Virus record (IMG/VR): IMGVR_UViG_3300044834_000020
Coordinates: 1 to 44,276 of that record
Length of the DNA: 44,276 nucleotides
Reading direction: 5' to 3' (one strand)
Source: a virus
Of this stretch, positions 1-7,496 are shown piece after piece; the stretch's first letter is position 1, and each line of letters starts with the position of its first letter. The notes under the pieces are model-generated. The model had not been told where the DNA came from. It saw nothing but the letters and a program-made list of their open reading frames with translations, and did not search any database. Made by a program: the position numbers and the translations under genes.

Positions 1-75
1 TTTCGCCCCCGGCCGGCGCCACCACTGCCGCTCGAACGCCAGCATCGCGCGTTGCTGCTCGGTCAGCTCAGCCAT
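1..75 (-). CDS. DUF3263-like protein, N-terminal part (cut by window edge)
   Basis: Only the first 25 codons are visible, from an ATG at 75-73. The peptide contains MLAFERQWW, the hallmark of the actinobacterial DUF3263 family (small proteins of unknown function, roughly 80-100 residues). The ATG overlaps the end of the K+ channel gene by 8 nt (ATGGCTGA), so it appears to be the fourth gene of the repressor operon. That it is phage rather than host DNA is inferred from this coupling. Confidence 0.6.
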   Translation of the reverse strand, partial: MAELTEQQRAMLAFERQWWRRPGAK

Positions 76-802
76 GCCCCTCACGGTAGGCGGGGGGTCC
101 GACAACAACGGCGTGGATCTCAGCGAGCCGGCGCTCAAGGCCTGCGATCCGCTCCTCGAGAGCTCCCGTCTCCTCCTCGGCCGCCTGTGTGGTGCGGGCG
201 ATGAACCAGGCCGCCACGGTCGCCGTGACGATGCCGAGCAGGGAGATGCCCACCAGCATGAGCGCGAACGCGACGGCCCGGCCGGTTCCAGTTACAGGGA
301 ACCGGTCGCCGTAGCCGACCGTCGTCACGGTGGTCCCGGCCCACCAGATGGCGTCCCCGAAGTCAGTGATGTTGGCGTCCTTGGCGCCTCGCTCGGCGTC
401 GAGGACTGCCAGCGCGCTGATGAACATCAGCATGCCCGCGGACACTGCGATGGCCTGGGTCGTCCGCAGCAACGGTATGCCCGCCCCGCGGGTGAACAGG
501 GCCTGGCCGGCGGAGAACACTCGAAGCACCCGCAGGGGGCGCAGCGCAGGCAACAGCACCGTGATGACGTCGATGGGATGGGTCGCGAGGTAGCGCCAGC
601 GCTGCTCGGCGAACCACAGGCGGGCAGCCAGGTCTAGGGCGAACAGCGCCCAGATCACGAGGTTGCCGGCCTCGCACACCGAGAGCAGGCGGTCCGGGGC
701 GTCGGGCCACAGGATCGGTAGGGCGTAGACCACGATGAAGCCCAGAGCCAGCGCCATGACCGCATTGCCTGTGCGCTGCTCGTAGCGCTCGACGCGGGTC
801 AC
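68..802 (-). CDS. Voltage-gated potassium channel (6-TM, Kv-like)
   Basis: A 244-residue integral membrane protein expected to pass K+ through the cytoplasmic membrane. The selectivity filter TVGYGD is at residues 161-166. Six membrane segments can be read: S1 about 14-32, S2 about 42-62, S3 about 72-86, S4 with arginines at every third position (R88, R91, R94), S5 about 111-135 and S6 about 175-202. A short C-terminal coiled coil (about 208-232) may set the tetramer. The GTG start at 802 is chosen because it overlaps the ImmA stop by 4 nt (GTGA), and homology-like sequence begins there; the open frame extends further upstream but inside the ImmA gene. Translational coupling to the repressor cassette means it should be made in the lysogen. 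A lysogenic-conversion or exclusion role is inference. Confidence 0.88.
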   Translation of the reverse strand: MTRVERYEQRTGNAVMALALGFIVVYALPILWPDAPDRLLSVCEAGNLVIWALFALDLAARLWFAEQRWRYLATHPIDVITVLLPALRPLRVLRVFSAGQALFTRGAGIPLLRTTQAIAVSAGMLMFISALAVLDAERGAKDANITDFGDAIWWAGTTVTTVGYGDRFPVTGTGRAVAFALMLVGISLLGIVTATVAAWFIARTTQAAEEETGALEERIAGLERRLAEIHAVVVGPPAYREGHG

Positions 803-1224
803 GCTGCGTCCTCGCGTGCCGCCAGCCGGCGATGGATCGCGCCGCGCTCGGCCGGGTGCAGCCAGGCGGTCCGCACGTCCAACAGCTCCTCCGTGGTCTT
901 CAGCTGGTCCGCCAGCTCCGACCGGTCGAGCGACCAGTCCAGCGCAGCCAAGATGGCCTGCAAGGGGATCGCCCGCCGCGCCGCCTGCCGCCAACACCAC
1001 GACTCGGTCTTCCCGGCGATGGGCGTATCACCGCAGGGCCGGTCCCGGTTCTCGGCGTGGACAATCTCGTGCCAGAGGATCGCCCGCTCCTCCACGATGC
1101 GCAGCCCCCGCCGCACCACGATCACGTGCTGCCGGTGGTAGTAGCGGCCCCGCTCAGGGATCCGCCCGCGCACGAGCACCACGTCCAGCTCATCGAGGTG
1201 GTCCCAGGGGTTCGGCACCTCCAC
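799..1224 (-). CDS. ImmA/IrrE-family zinc metallopeptidase
   Basis: The protein carries a zinc-peptidase motif, HEIVHAE (HExxH), followed by a Cys/Arg-rich helix and the C-terminal pattern (ARRAIPL...LHPAERGAI) usual for actinophage ImmA-like proteins. In ICEBs1 and related elements such peptidases cleave the neighbouring repressor to trigger induction, and the gene here lies directly downstream of an XRE repressor and overlaps its 3' end. The start is uncertain: GTG at 1224 or 1218 gives the family-typical N-terminus (PNPWDHLDELDV), while the frame stays open to a GTG at 1311 deep inside the repressor gene. About 141 residues, cytoplasmic. Confidence 0.8.
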   Translation of the reverse strand: MEVPNPWDHLDELDVVLVRGRIPERGRYYHRQHVIVVRRGLRIVEERAILWHEIVHAENRDRPCGDTPIAGKTESWCWRQAARRAIPLQAILAALDWSLDRSELADQLKTTEELLDVRTAWLHPAERGAIHRRLAAREDAA

Positions 1225-1606
1225 GACCCTGCAGCCGTTCGACCTCGTCGGCGAGGCGGCGTGCGGTACGGACGAGCTCGGTGATGACGTCTTCTGGGTC
1301 ACTTGGTGCACTCGCCTCTCCGCCCGTTACGTGCTCGGCATCCTGTGCGGCGGGTCCGACAGGGAGCGGCAACGGGGTCGGGTCACCGCCGTCCAGGACC
1401 GCCTGCACCGACCCGTTCGCCCAGACCATTGCCTTCTCCAGCCCCGCCCGGGTAAGCGGTCGGATCGTTCCCCCGCCGCCCCGGATCTGCCGCAGCGTCT
1501 CCGTGGTGACGCCAGCGATCTCCGCCACGTCCTTCCAGCGCAGACCACGCTCTTCTCGGCGCTGGGCCATGAGGGAAGCGAGGCGCTGACGGTTCCGGTC
1601 TGTCAC
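1190..1606 (-). CDS. XRE-family HTH repressor (CI-like)
   Basis: A 138-residue protein with a helix-turn-helix near residues 22-45 (WKDVAEIAGVTTETLRQI) and a Pro/Ala-rich middle leading to an acidic C-terminal helix. It starts at a GTG (1606) facing the Cro-like gene across a 179-nt control region, the classic layout of a lysogeny switch. It should bind the repeats at 1619-1743 to hold the early operon off. It lacks the S24/LexA peptidase domain, so RecA-driven self-cleavage is unlikely; the adjoining ImmA-like peptidase would provide induction instead (inference from family knowledge). Confidence 0.8.
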   Translation of the reverse strand: MTDRNRQRLASLMAQRREERGLRWKDVAEIAGVTTETLRQIRGGGGTIRPLTRAGLEKAMVWANGSVQAVLDGGDPTPLPLPVGPAAQDAEHVTGGEASAPSDPEDVITELVRTARRLADEVERLQGRGGAEPLGPPR

Positions 1607-1785
1607 GTCCGTCAGTGTGCAGACAAAGTTGCGACAGGTCTAGGCAGACAGCGACAGGTAGGGACGCAGGTCAGGCCAGAAGAGGACTACTCACACCACT
1701 GTCTTTCCGCAGGTCAGAGCAGACAGAGGCAGAAAGTTGTGACTACCTGCTAGACATCTGCCTCAACCTGTCCTAGTCTGCGGTC
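1607..1785. promoter_or_regulatory. Divergent lysogeny control region with repeated operator-like motifs
   Basis: No gene here. Direct repeats: GCGACAGGT at 1631-1639 and 1651-1659 (exactly 20 bp apart, two helical turns); GCAGACA at 1619-1625, 1644-1650 and 1719-1725; AAAGTTGYGAC at 1625-1635 and 1733-1743; GCAGGTCAG at 1666-1674 and 1709-1717. Reverse complements of the GACAGG and GCAGAC words occur at 1767-1772 and 1776-1781. The words sit near both gene starts and are the natural binding sites for the XRE repressor and the Cro-like protein. Confidence 0.65.
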
Positions 1786-1786
1786 A
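1751..1786 (+). promoter_or_regulatory. Predicted early rightward promoter, probably leaderless
   Basis: A -35 box TAGACA (1751-1756, 5/6 to TTGACA) and a -10 box TAGTCT (1774-1779, fits the actinobacterial TANNNT) are separated by 17 bp. The -10 ends 6 nt before the ATG at 1786, and there is no Shine-Dalgarno sequence before that ATG, so transcription probably starts at the ATG. The GTCTGC word overlaps the -10 region, so a bound regulator could block it. Confidence 0.5.
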
Positions 1787-2031
1787 TGGGAAAAGCGAAG
1801 GCCAACGGGGCGGCCATCCGGGTGATCCGTGAACGCAGCGACCTCTCGGTCTCCGACGTCGTGGCAGCTATGGGTGCCGAAGGCGTCGAGATCCACGCGG
1901 ATCACCTGCGGAACATCGAACTCGGGTACCGCCAGCCCTCACCGAAGGTGCTCGGCGCCCTCGCCCGGGCCCTGCGTGTGCCCAAGGTTGCCATTCTCGC
2001 GGCCGTGCCGGATGAGCAGGTCCCGGCATGA
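1786..2031 (+). CDS. Cro-like small HTH regulator
   Basis: An 81-residue protein that is nearly all one XRE helix-turn-helix domain (IRVIRERSDLSVSDVVAAMG followed by a recognition helix around HADHLRNIELG, residues about 36-46). It is the first rightward gene opposite the repressor, the position of Cro. No ribosome-binding site precedes the ATG, which fits the leaderless promoter proposed here. Its stop overlaps the next ATG (ATGA). Confidence 0.75.
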   Translation: MGKAKANGAAIRVIRERSDLSVSDVVAAMGAEGVEIHADHLRNIELGYRQPSPKVLGALARALRVPKVAILAAVPDEQVPA

Positions 2032-2240
2032 CCGACGACCAGGAACTCGCCCTCCCGCCGCTTCTGGTGAAGCCGGCGGACGCCTGCCGCCTCCTCGGCG
2101 TCGGCGAGACCACGCTGCGCGAGCTGGCGGCCACCGGCCGGGTCAAGGTCCGCTACCTGGGGACGAAGCGGCGCTTCGTCTACGCCTCGCTCGTCGCCTA
2201 CGCCGAGAGCCTCCCGACCGACCCGGCAGGTGCGGCATGA
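2028..2240 (+). CDS. Excisionase-like HTH protein
   Basis: A 70-residue protein with a MerR/excisionase-type winged helix (HTH_17): KPADACRLLGVGETTLREL, then a basic wing TGRVKVRYLGTKRRFVYA. Proteins of this type bind DNA, and in phages often act as the recombination directionality factor with an integrase. The integrase partner is not in the window. A role as an ordinary transcription factor is also possible. ATGA overlaps on both sides. Confidence 0.7.
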   Translation: MTDDQELALPPLLVKPADACRLLGVGETTLRELAATGRVKVRYLGTKRRFVYASLVAYAESLPTDPAGAA

Positions 2241-3007
2241 CCACCCCGACCGGCGTCCGAGCTGACGACCTACTGCCCGTCGTGGCCAGTCCTACGGACA
2301 TCGAGACGGCGCCCGACGCGCTGGCCGCGGAGATGGTTACCGCTGCGTTGGTCGAGTCGAAGGCGTGGCTGACCAAGGCGATGGAGGGCACGGACCCGAC
2401 GCCGATCGCGGAATTCAAGGCGTGGGCCGCCACCGTGGAGGAGGCGACCAAGCAGAAGAACCTGGGCCGCGAGATCGAGCTCGACGCCGCCGAGATGGTG
2501 CGGCGCGCCGAGCGCGGTATCGGTGTGGCGATTCGCAGGGGCCAGGAGGCTGGCGAGATCAAGCGCCAGGCTTGGCATGGAGTACGGGACCAGGACGCCA
2601 TCTCTCCTCGTGCGTACTTCGGCAACTCCCAGGAGATGACCGAGTCGTACGCCGTTACCGACGGCGTCACCGACGAGGTGTTCGACGAGGCCATCACCGA
2701 AGCCAAGGCCGAGGGCAACCTGTCTCGCGCGAACGTCGTCCGCAAGGTCAAGGGCGAGAAGCCGAAGCCGGCTGGTCGCCCGGAGATCCTGCGCAGGACG
2801 CGGCACATCGACTCGAACCGAGTCATCGAGGCGACGATCAACGCCGCCAACCCGGACGCCGGTGGCGTCCTCGCCGAGGTGGACTTTTCCGCCCTCGACC
2901 ACGCACGTCTGGAGACGTGGATCAGCTCCCTCTCCAGCCACATCAGGGGCCTGCGAAGCCTGCGCTCACAACTGGAGAAGGAGCTGAGCCGACGTGTCTC
3001 AGAGTAA
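2237..3007 (+). CDS. Uncharacterised helical protein next to ParB-like gene
   Basis: A 256-residue mostly alpha-helical, charged protein. The ATG at 2237 overlaps the Xis-like stop (ATGA). The middle (AAEMVRRAERGIGVAIRRGQ, about residues 78-97) resembles helical segments of phage and ICE proteins that sit beside ParB-like genes, and the C-terminus (SLSSHIRGLRSLRSQLEKEL) looks like a coiled coil. No catalytic motif was seen. It overlaps the ParB-like gene by 14 nt, so the two are likely partners in a DNA transaction, perhaps replication or partition; that is inference. Confidence 0.7.
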   Translation: MTTPTGVRADDLLPVVASPTDIETAPDALAAEMVTAALVESKAWLTKAMEGTDPTPIAEFKAWAATVEEATKQKNLGREIELDAAEMVRRAERGIGVAIRRGQEAGEIKRQAWHGVRDQDAISPRAYFGNSQEMTESYAVTDGVTDEVFDEAITEAKAEGNLSRANVVRKVKGEKPKPAGRPEILRRTRHIDSNRVIEATINAANPDAGGVLAEVDFSALDHARLETWISSLSSHIRGLRSLRSQLEKELSRRVSE

Positions 3008-3800
3008 CGGAAGGAACCGCGTCGTACGAGACGCGCAACTCAAGTGGGAGTCGATCGCTTTGATGCGGGTCTCCCCGCTGGCGCAGCGCGAGCTGAACCA
3101 GGCCCGCGTCGACCACCTCGTGGCGAACTTCAACGTCGAGGAGATCGGCACGCCGACCGTCAACCGGCGCGGCGGAAGCCTGTTCATCATCGACGGCCAG
3201 CACCGCATCCAGGCGATGCGGGACATCGGCTGGGATGACCAGCAGGTGCAGTGCTGGGTCTACGAAGGGCTGACCGAGGAGCAGGAGGCCGAGAAGTTCC
3301 TCCAGCTCAACGACACGCTGACCGTGAACGGGTTCGCCAAGTTCCGGGTCGGCGTGCGGGCCGGGCGCGACGACGAGTGCGCCATCGACGGCATCGTTCA
3401 GAAGACCGGGCTGTGCGTCTCCCAGGACAAGGTCGCCGGCGCGATCTCCGCCGTCGGCACCTTGCGCCGCGTCTACACGCGTTCCGACGGGCCGACGCTC
3501 GCACGGACACTCGGCATCATCCGTGACGCGTACGGCGACTCGGGTCTGGAGGCCGCCGTCATCGACGGCATCGGCCTGCTCTGCCAGCGCTACAACGGCG
3601 AGCTGGACGTGCCGGTCGCGGTGGAGCGGCTGAGCAAGGCCCACGGTGGCGTCAACGGTCTGCTCGGGGACGCCCAGAAGCTGCGGCTGAGCACCGGTAA
3701 CCAGAAGGGTCACTGCGTCGCCGCCGCTGCGGTGAACATCATCAACCGCGGCCGGGGTGGCAAGAAGCTGCCGTCGTGGTGGCGCGAGGACATGGCATGA
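2994..3800 (+). CDS. ParB/sulfiredoxin-fold protein (DUF6551-like)
   Basis: A 268-residue protein with the ParB-type motif FIIDGQHRIQAM (GQHR at residues 68-71) followed by YEGLTEEQEAEKFLQLND, as in the DUF6551 group of actinophage ParB-like proteins. The ParB fold binds CTP or acts as a nuclease in different families; which applies here cannot be read from sequence. GTG start at 2994 inside the end of the preceding gene; the stop overlaps the next ATG. No ParA is nearby, which argues against classical plasmid partition. Confidence 0.72.
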   Translation: MSQSNGRNRVVRDAQLKWESIALMRVSPLAQRELNQARVDHLVANFNVEEIGTPTVNRRGGSLFIIDGQHRIQAMRDIGWDDQQVQCWVYEGLTEEQEAEKFLQLNDTLTVNGFAKFRVGVRAGRDDECAIDGIVQKTGLCVSQDKVAGAISAVGTLRRVYTRSDGPTLARTLGIIRDAYGDSGLEAAVIDGIGLLCQRYNGELDVPVAVERLSKAHGGVNGLLGDAQKLRLSTGNQKGHCVAAAAVNIINRGRGGKKLPSWWREDMA

Positions 3801-3949
3801 CCCCGACCCTGTGCCTGCACTGCCAGCAGGCCATCACCTACCTCGGTGACGCCGGCGGCTGGGTGCACTCGTCGTCGAGCGCGGCGGTGTGCGCGTCGTC
3901 GACGGTGGCGACGCCGGCCCCGCCCCTGTCGTCCCCGTCCCGGACCTAG
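3797..3949 (+). CDS. Small Cys/His protein, zinc-ribbon-like
   Basis: A 50-residue ORF whose ATG overlaps the previous stop (ATGA). It begins TLCLHCQQAITYL with a CxxC, then GGWVH and a later Cys, the pattern C-x2-C-x(n)-GWxH-x(n)-C of many small actinophage proteins that may hold one zinc ion. The tail is Ser/Pro-rich and probably disordered. Function unknown. Confidence 0.55.
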   Translation: MTPTLCLHCQQAITYLGDAGGWVHSSSSAAVCASSTVATPAPPLSSPSRT

Positions 3950-4018
3950 AACCGCCAGCGGCCCCGCGCCCTCCCTCGAAGGCAGACGCGGAGCCACCGA
4001 CAACGAAGGAAGCACCCC

Positions 4019-4336
4019 ATGGCCTACAGCACTCCCACCATCACCCGCCCGGCGTTGCTGCTGCGGCTGGCCGCCAACGTGATCGATGCCCTGCCGGGCC
4101 TCGGCCGGACCGTCACCTGGACGTGGCCGACCGGCAAGGTCATGTTCCAGCCGGTCAACGGCCGCGACGAGGCCAACGTCGCCGACGTCGACCGCATCGC
4201 TGCCTACCTGGGACTGGACCCCGCGAAGGTCCTGGGGCCCGACGACTCCCCGCAGTACGTCACCGAGGGCACGCGCGCCGGGGTCCTGTTCGAGGTCCGC
4301 GCAGTGCTCGTCAAGGTGCCGGCGGTGGCGGCGTGA
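4019..4336 (+). CDS. Hypothetical phage protein
   Basis: A 105-residue soluble protein with no recognised family. A good ribosome-binding site (GAAGGAAG, 4004-4012) precedes the ATG. It contains a helical N-terminus (PALLLRLAANVIDALPGLG), a short beta hairpin (TVTWTWPTGKVMFQP) and a helix. It precedes the YqaJ/RecT recombination genes and is coupled to the next gene by GTGA. Confidence 0.7.
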   Translation: MAYSTPTITRPALLLRLAANVIDALPGLGRTVTWTWPTGKVMFQPVNGRDEANVADVDRIAAYLGLDPAKVLGPDDSPQYVTEGTRAGVLFEVRAVLVKVPAVAA

Positions 4337-4653
4337 TCACCCCGTCGCTGGCACCGGTCGAGGGCATCGTCGCCACCCTCGCCGAGGGCACCATCACCAC
4401 CGGGCAGGCCCTCGCGCAGCTGCGGGCCCGCGGCCTCAACGCCGACGCGATGCACCTCGCCGACGCCGTACGGGCTTTCAGCGACCGCGACGGGCTCGCC
4501 GGCGGACTCATCGACCCCCTCGACTACCTCGAGGCGGAGCCCATCGTCGGCGTCGACTGGCTGCAGCACGCCATCAACAAGGCCGAGGCCGACCTGGCGT
4601 TCGCACTCGGCCAGCTCGCCAAGCGCCCCGCCCAGGCAGGGGTGGTGGCGTGA
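4333..4653 (+). CDS. Hypothetical phage protein upstream of recombination genes
   Basis: A 106-residue helical protein. The GTG start (4333) overlaps the previous stop and its own stop overlaps the GTG of the YqaJ gene. No known domain. The sequence (TLAEGTITTGQALAQLRARG) suggests a helical bundle without membrane segments. Confidence 0.68.
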   Translation: MITPSLAPVEGIVATLAEGTITTGQALAQLRARGLNADAMHLADAVRAFSDRDGLAGGLIDPLDYLEAEPIVGVDWLQHAINKAEADLAFALGQLAKRPAQAGVVA

Positions 4654-5582
4654 GCACCACCACGGCCCGCAGGCCCGTCCTGCTCGGCACCTGGAAGCCG
4701 CTGTCCCCGCAGTGGCACGCCGCCCGCGCAGACGGACTCGGCGGCTCGGAGATCGCCGCGGTGCTGGGCCTGTCCAAGTGGGAGTCCCGCTTCTCGCTGT
4801 GGCACCGCAAGGCCGGGCGCATCGGGCCCCAGGCCGAGTCCCCGGAGATGGAGTGGGGCAAGCGCCTCGAGCCCGCGATCATCAGCAAGTTCTGGGACGA
4901 GCACCCCGAGTTTCACGTCCTGTCGACCGGCACCTGGCGGCACGCCGAACGGCCGTGGCAGATCGCGAACCCAGACGCGCTGGTCTACGACGTAGAGCTG
5001 GGCGTGAGTGAGGAACCGGTCGCGCTGTTCGAGGCCAAGTTCGCGCTCTACGACGACGAGTGGGGCGAGCCCGGCACCGACGAGATCCCGCCCTACTACC
5101 TCGCGCAGTGCCGTTGGTACCTCGACGTGCTCGGCCTGGACACCTGTCACGTCGCCGTCCTCATCGGCGGGCACGACTACCGCGAGTACGTCGTGCACCC
5201 CGACCCGGACGACACCGCCACCATGCTCGCCGCGGCCACCGAGTTCATCGCCTCCCTGCGCACCGGCCAGCGACCCGACATCGACGAGCACGGCGCCACC
5301 TACCAGGCGATCCGCGAGCTCCACCCGCTCATCGACCCAGTCGACGTCGACCTGCCCACCGACCTGGCCCGCGACTTCTGCCGCGCCAGGCACGCGCTCA
5401 AGGCCGCCGAAGCCGCCGCGCAGCAGCAGACATCCCTCGTCGCCGACGCCCTCGGCACCGGCCGGCGGGCCCGATTCCTCGACCAGACCATCGCCACCCG
5501 GCAAGCCCGCGGCGACGGCATCCCCTACCTCGTGGCCGGGCGCAGCCTGCCCACCTTCACCGAGCAGGAGCACCAGTCATGA
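4650..5582 (+). CDS. YqaJ-type viral recombinase exonuclease
   Basis: A 310-residue RecB-like nuclease of the YqaJ/lambda-Exo superfamily. Diagnostic parts: DGLGGSEIAAVLGLSKWES with LWHRKAG near the N-terminus, EWGKRLEPAI, the active-site aspartate in IANPDALVYD, the E-x-K in LFEAKFA, and the downstream Q in YYLAQCRWYL. It should resect double-stranded DNA ends so that the RecT protein encoded next can anneal the single strand. GTG start overlaps the previous stop; ATGA overlap with recT. Confidence 0.9.
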   Translation: MSTTTARRPVLLGTWKPLSPQWHAARADGLGGSEIAAVLGLSKWESRFSLWHRKAGRIGPQAESPEMEWGKRLEPAIISKFWDEHPEFHVLSTGTWRHAERPWQIANPDALVYDVELGVSEEPVALFEAKFALYDDEWGEPGTDEIPPYYLAQCRWYLDVLGLDTCHVAVLIGGHDYREYVVHPDPDDTATMLAAATEFIASLRTGQRPDIDEHGATYQAIRELHPLIDPVDVDLPTDLARDFCRARHALKAAEAAAQQQTSLVADALGTGRRARFLDQTIATRQARGDGIPYLVAGRSLPTFTEQEHQS

Positions 5583-6457
5583 GCGTCACCAACGCGGTCG
5601 CGACGCGCGATAACAGCCCGTCCAGCCTCATCCAGCAGTACAAGGCCGACTTCGCCACCGTCCTGCCGTCGCACGTCAAGCCCGACACCTGGGTGCGGCT
5701 CGCCACCGGCGCGCTGCGCCGCGACCCGAAGCTGCTCGAGGCAGCGACGAACAACCCGGCGTCACTCATGTCCGCGCTGCTGCACGCCGCTCGCCTCGGC
5801 CTCGAGCCGGGCACCGAGCAGTACTACCTGACCCCGCGGCGCAACAAGGACAGTGGACCCGAGGTACTCGGCATCGTCGGCTACCAGGGCGAGATCGAGC
5901 TCATGTACCGGGCCGGGGCCGTCTCGGCGATCATCGTCGAGGTCGTCCGCCAGGCCGACAGGTTCGAGTACTCCCCCGGCCGGCACGACCGCCCCGTCCA
6001 CGAGATCGACTGGGACGCCGACGACCGCGGTCCCCTGCGGCTGGTCTACGCCTACGCCGTCATGAAGGACGGTGCCACGTCCAAGGTCGTCGTCCTGAAC
6101 AAGCACCACATCGCGGCGGCCCGGGCGTCCTCACAGGGGTCGGACAAGCCGTACTCCCCGTGGCAGAAGCACGAGGAGGCGATGTGGCTGAAGACCGCTG
6201 CGCACCGGCTGCGGAAGTGGGTCCCGACCTCCGCGGAGTACCGCAGCACCGTGCAGGCGTCGGCCGCACAGGCACTCGACGTGGAGCAGCGCCGCGAACT
6301 GCCCGCGCCGGCGTCGGTCCGCGTCGACACCTCCACTGGTGAGGTCATCGACTCGGAGGTCGTCGCCGACCACCCGTTCGTCTACGACGAGGACGACCCG
6401 AGCGGGGCGTGCATGTCCTGCGGGCTGCCGGAGGACGCAGCGGAGCACGCGCCGTGA
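5579..6457 (+). CDS. recT: RecT-family single-strand annealing protein
   Basis: A 292-residue RecT homologue: LLHAARLGLEPG, YLTPRRNKDSGPEVLGIVGY and ELMYRAGAV are the family core, about residues 60-120. It anneals complementary single strands in phage recombination and pairs with the YqaJ exonuclease immediately upstream (ATGA overlap). The C-terminal tail ends with CMSCGLPEDAAEH, a CxxC plus His that may bind zinc; many actinophage RecT proteins carry such a tail. Confidence 0.92.
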   Translation: MSVTNAVATRDNSPSSLIQQYKADFATVLPSHVKPDTWVRLATGALRRDPKLLEAATNNPASLMSALLHAARLGLEPGTEQYYLTPRRNKDSGPEVLGIVGYQGEIELMYRAGAVSAIIVEVVRQADRFEYSPGRHDRPVHEIDWDADDRGPLRLVYAYAVMKDGATSKVVVLNKHHIAAARASSQGSDKPYSPWQKHEEAMWLKTAAHRLRKWVPTSAEYRSTVQASAAQALDVEQRRELPAPASVRVDTSTGEVIDSEVVADHPFVYDEDDPSGACMSCGLPEDAAEHAP

Positions 6458-7179
6458 CCGGCTGGCACCACGGCCGCCTCGCCGCGTTCGACACGGAGTC
6501 GACCGGCGTCGATGTCCACACCGACCGCATCGTCTCCGCGCACGTCGGGCTCGTCGGTGGCGGCAAGGCCACCGTGTCCCACTCCTGGCTGGTCAACCCC
6601 GGCATCCCCATCCCGGAGGCCGCCACCAAGGTCCACGGCATCACCGACGAACGCGCCGCCCACGGCCGGCCCGCACCCGAAGCCATCGACCTGATCGCCG
6701 GGGAGGTGTGCCTGGCGCTGGTCCGCGACATCCCTGTCGTCGGCTGGAACGCCGCGTTTGACCTGTCCCTGCTCGACGCCGAGTGCGCCCGGTACGGGCT
6801 GCCCACCCTGCAGGACCGGCTCGGCCGCCCGCCGTCGCCGGTCATCTGCGGGCTGGTGCTGGACAAGCACGTCGACCCCTACCGCAAGGGCTCCCGCAAG
6901 CTGGTCGACGTCGCCGTGCACTACGGCGTCGAGCTGCTCGCGGCCGACGCCCACGGCGCCGCCGCCGACGCGATGGCCGCGGTGCGCACCGTGTGGCACA
7001 TCGCGAACCGACACCCCGACGTCGCCGCCATGACCCTGGCCGACCTGCACACCGCGCAGCAGCAGTGGGCGGAGGAGCAGGCCGCGTCGCTGGAGACCTA
7101 CCTGCGGCGCAGCCTCCCCACCGCCGTCGTCGAACGCGGCTGGCCGCTGCGCCACATCCCCGCGGCGGTGCCTCAGTGA
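6454..7179 (+). CDS. DnaQ-like 3'-5' exonuclease (DEDDh)
   Basis: A 241-residue exonuclease of the DnaQ/DEDDh superfamily. Acidic residues: D13 and E15 in AAFDTESTG, D103 in NAAFDLSLLD, and H167-x4-D172 in DAHGAAADA. It also has VHGITDE. It hydrolyses single strands 3' to 5' and probably takes part in phage recombination or repair, since it is coupled to recT by GTGA. The last 60 residues form a helical tail outside the core domain. Confidence 0.9.
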   Translation: MTGWHHGRLAAFDTESTGVDVHTDRIVSAHVGLVGGGKATVSHSWLVNPGIPIPEAATKVHGITDERAAHGRPAPEAIDLIAGEVCLALVRDIPVVGWNAAFDLSLLDAECARYGLPTLQDRLGRPPSPVICGLVLDKHVDPYRKGSRKLVDVAVHYGVELLAADAHGAAADAMAAVRTVWHIANRHPDVAAMTLADLHTAQQQWAEEQAASLETYLRRSLPTAVVERGWPLRHIPAAVPQ

Positions 7180-7205
7180 CCGCCCCACACCCCCCAGGAG
7201 ACCCC

Positions 7206-7496
7206 GTGACCAACCCCATCGAGGACATCAGGGCCCGGCTGGACGGCGGGCGGAAGTGGTGCAAGGGGAAGGGGTGGGACGGCGACAAGATCTGTCTGGT
7301 TGAGGCGGTGGCCGCGAAGGGGCACGCGGGGTTGCTCTACCTCCTCGGGGGCGTGATCCAAGAGCGGCACCCTCATCGAGCGCGCGGCAGCATCGTCGCC
7401 TTCAACGACCACCCCGACACCACGTACGCCGACATCGACGCCGTCCTCGACGAGATGTCGCAGCGTTGGGAAGAGACCTACGGCGGTGCGGCGTGA
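7206..7496 (+). CDS. DUF6197-like phage protein
   Basis: A 96-residue protein with features of the actinophage DUF6197 group: an N-terminal helix (IEDIRARLDGGRKWCKGKGW), a central Cys and the C-terminal SIVAFNDHPDTTYADIDAVL. The GTG at 7206 is preferred over GTG 7176 because CAGGAG (7195-7200) sits at ideal spacing. Function unknown. Confidence 0.7.
   Translation: MTNPIEDIRARLDGGRKWCKGKGWDGDKICLVEAVAAKGHAGLLYLLGGVIQERHPHRARGSIVAFNDHPDTTYADIDAVLDEMSQRWEETYGGAA

Noticed and set aside
1225-1311. Longer ImmA N-terminus from GTG 1311
   Set aside because: The added residues lie inside the repressor gene and do not resemble the family; the conserved start PNPWDHLDEL follows GTG 1218/1224.
4086-4650. 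Upstream extension of the YqaJ nuclease frame (about 190 codons)
   Set aside because: Arg/Pro/His-rich and overlaps two supported genes; the GTG at 4650 with its GTGA overlap is the real start.
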